Origin: Bradyrhizobium sp. 164
Lineage (GTDB): Bacteria; Pseudomonadota; Alphaproteobacteria; Rhizobiales; Xanthobacteraceae
Reading direction: 5' to 3'
Length of the DNA: 64,000 bases
Assembly: GCF_023073715.1 (NCBI RefSeq)
Contig: NZ_JADPKA010000027.1
Span: 33,060 to 97,059, forward strand
Of the stretch, positions 63,910 through 64,000 are shown in pieces. Under the pieces are notes generated by a model. It was given only the letters and a program-made list of their open reading frames with translations. It was not told the origin of the DNA and ran no database searches. Position 1 is the stretch's first letter, and every line of letters starts with the position of its first letter. The position numbers and the translations under genes were made by a program.

Positions 63910-64000
63910 CCGGCTACATGGGTAACAGACTAGACCGGCGACATGGGTAACAGGTCAACTATTCGGCAAGGAGGGCTTGCCGATGGCTTGGAAGGAGACC
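63910..64000 (+). mobile_element. Left end of an IS481-type insertion sequence (cut by window edge)
   Basis: Two copies of ACATGGGTAACAG lie 25 bases apart (63916-63928, 63941-63953), each preceded by CCGGC. A GGAGGG ribosome site and a start codon at 63983 follow. The opening residues MAWKET are those I recognise from IS481-family transposases of Rhizobiales. Only 18 coding bases are in view. The 27778 relic shares the terminal repeat. Confidence 0.7.
63983..64000 (+). CDS. IS481-type transposase, first six codons only
   Basis: The frame ATG GCT TGG AAG GAG ACC reads MAWKET and runs off the window. AAGGAGGG lies 6-13 bases upstream. The identification rests on the known N-terminus of this transposase group and on the repeats just upstream, so it needs the adjoining sequence to confirm it. 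Confidence 0.6.

Overview
The window looks like a chromosomal segment of an alphaproteobacterium in the Bradyrhizobium/Rhodopseudomonas group. This is inferred from high GC, alphaproteobacterial proteins (mitofilin-like/HemY pair, IalB family, DUF1674), several families of short intergenic palindromes that I recognise from Bradyrhizobium-type genomes, and an IS481-type element start. It is mostly housekeeping and envelope genes in short operons on both strands. There are two tRNAs and no rRNA, CRISPR array, prophage or large biosynthetic cluster.

Region by region. 1-5 kb: cytochrome c tail, ketopantoate reductase, HCCA isomerase-like protein, MATE pump, DUF2239 protein, and a GST facing DUF2239 across a twin-palindrome promoter. 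5-14 kb: gamma-glutamyltransferase, UMF1-type MFS, purH, heparinase II/III-like protein, rsmB, and an SdhAF4-like protein. 14-19.4 kb: thermonuclease, L,D-transpeptidase, acetyl-CoA synthetase, topoisomerase IB. 19.4-27.7 kb: SRPBCC protein, a nucleotide cyclase, the tsaD-gpsA-EVE operon, hemD-mitofilin-hemY, then tRNA-Thr(CGT) followed by a decayed IS end. 28-32 kb: small secreted proteins (two with cysteine-rich GLG1-like repeats), a polysaccharide deacetylase, three CRP-like palindromes, and an MFS_3 exporter. 32-40 kb: Tat-exported hydrolase, cytochrome P450, a second nucleotide cyclase with an N-terminal zinc ribbon, TerB-like protein, SDR, glutamine amidotransferase, enoyl-CoA hydratase, tRNA-Ala(CGC). 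40-48.4 kb: yggT-DUF167-folD, ppa, GNAT, dienelactone-hydrolase-like protein with a DCC protein, amine oxidase, typA.

48.6-52.5 kb is the most unusual part. A tightly overlapping minus-strand operon encodes a diverged prolipoprotein diacylglyceryl transferase (Lgt) paralogue, a radical SAM enzyme of the tetraether-lipid-synthase/MJ0619 type with two CxxxCxxC motifs, and a small two-helix membrane protein. A Crp/Fnr-type regulator lies just upstream, and a single-domain response regulator diverges from it. I infer a membrane-lipid modification module of unknown product.

52.5-64 kb: PhoD-type phosphatase, two TAXI-type TRAP solute-binding proteins with no TRAP permease, pterin carbinolamine dehydratase, YkvA-like protein, Sel1-like protein, quinone oxidoreductase, DECR-like SDR, IalB-family protein, rlmN, a membrane protein, and the beginning of an IS481-type element at the right edge.

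Two complete class III nucleotide cyclases, three CRP-like palindromes and one Crp/Fnr protein suggest active cAMP-type signalling. That they form a single circuit is speculation.
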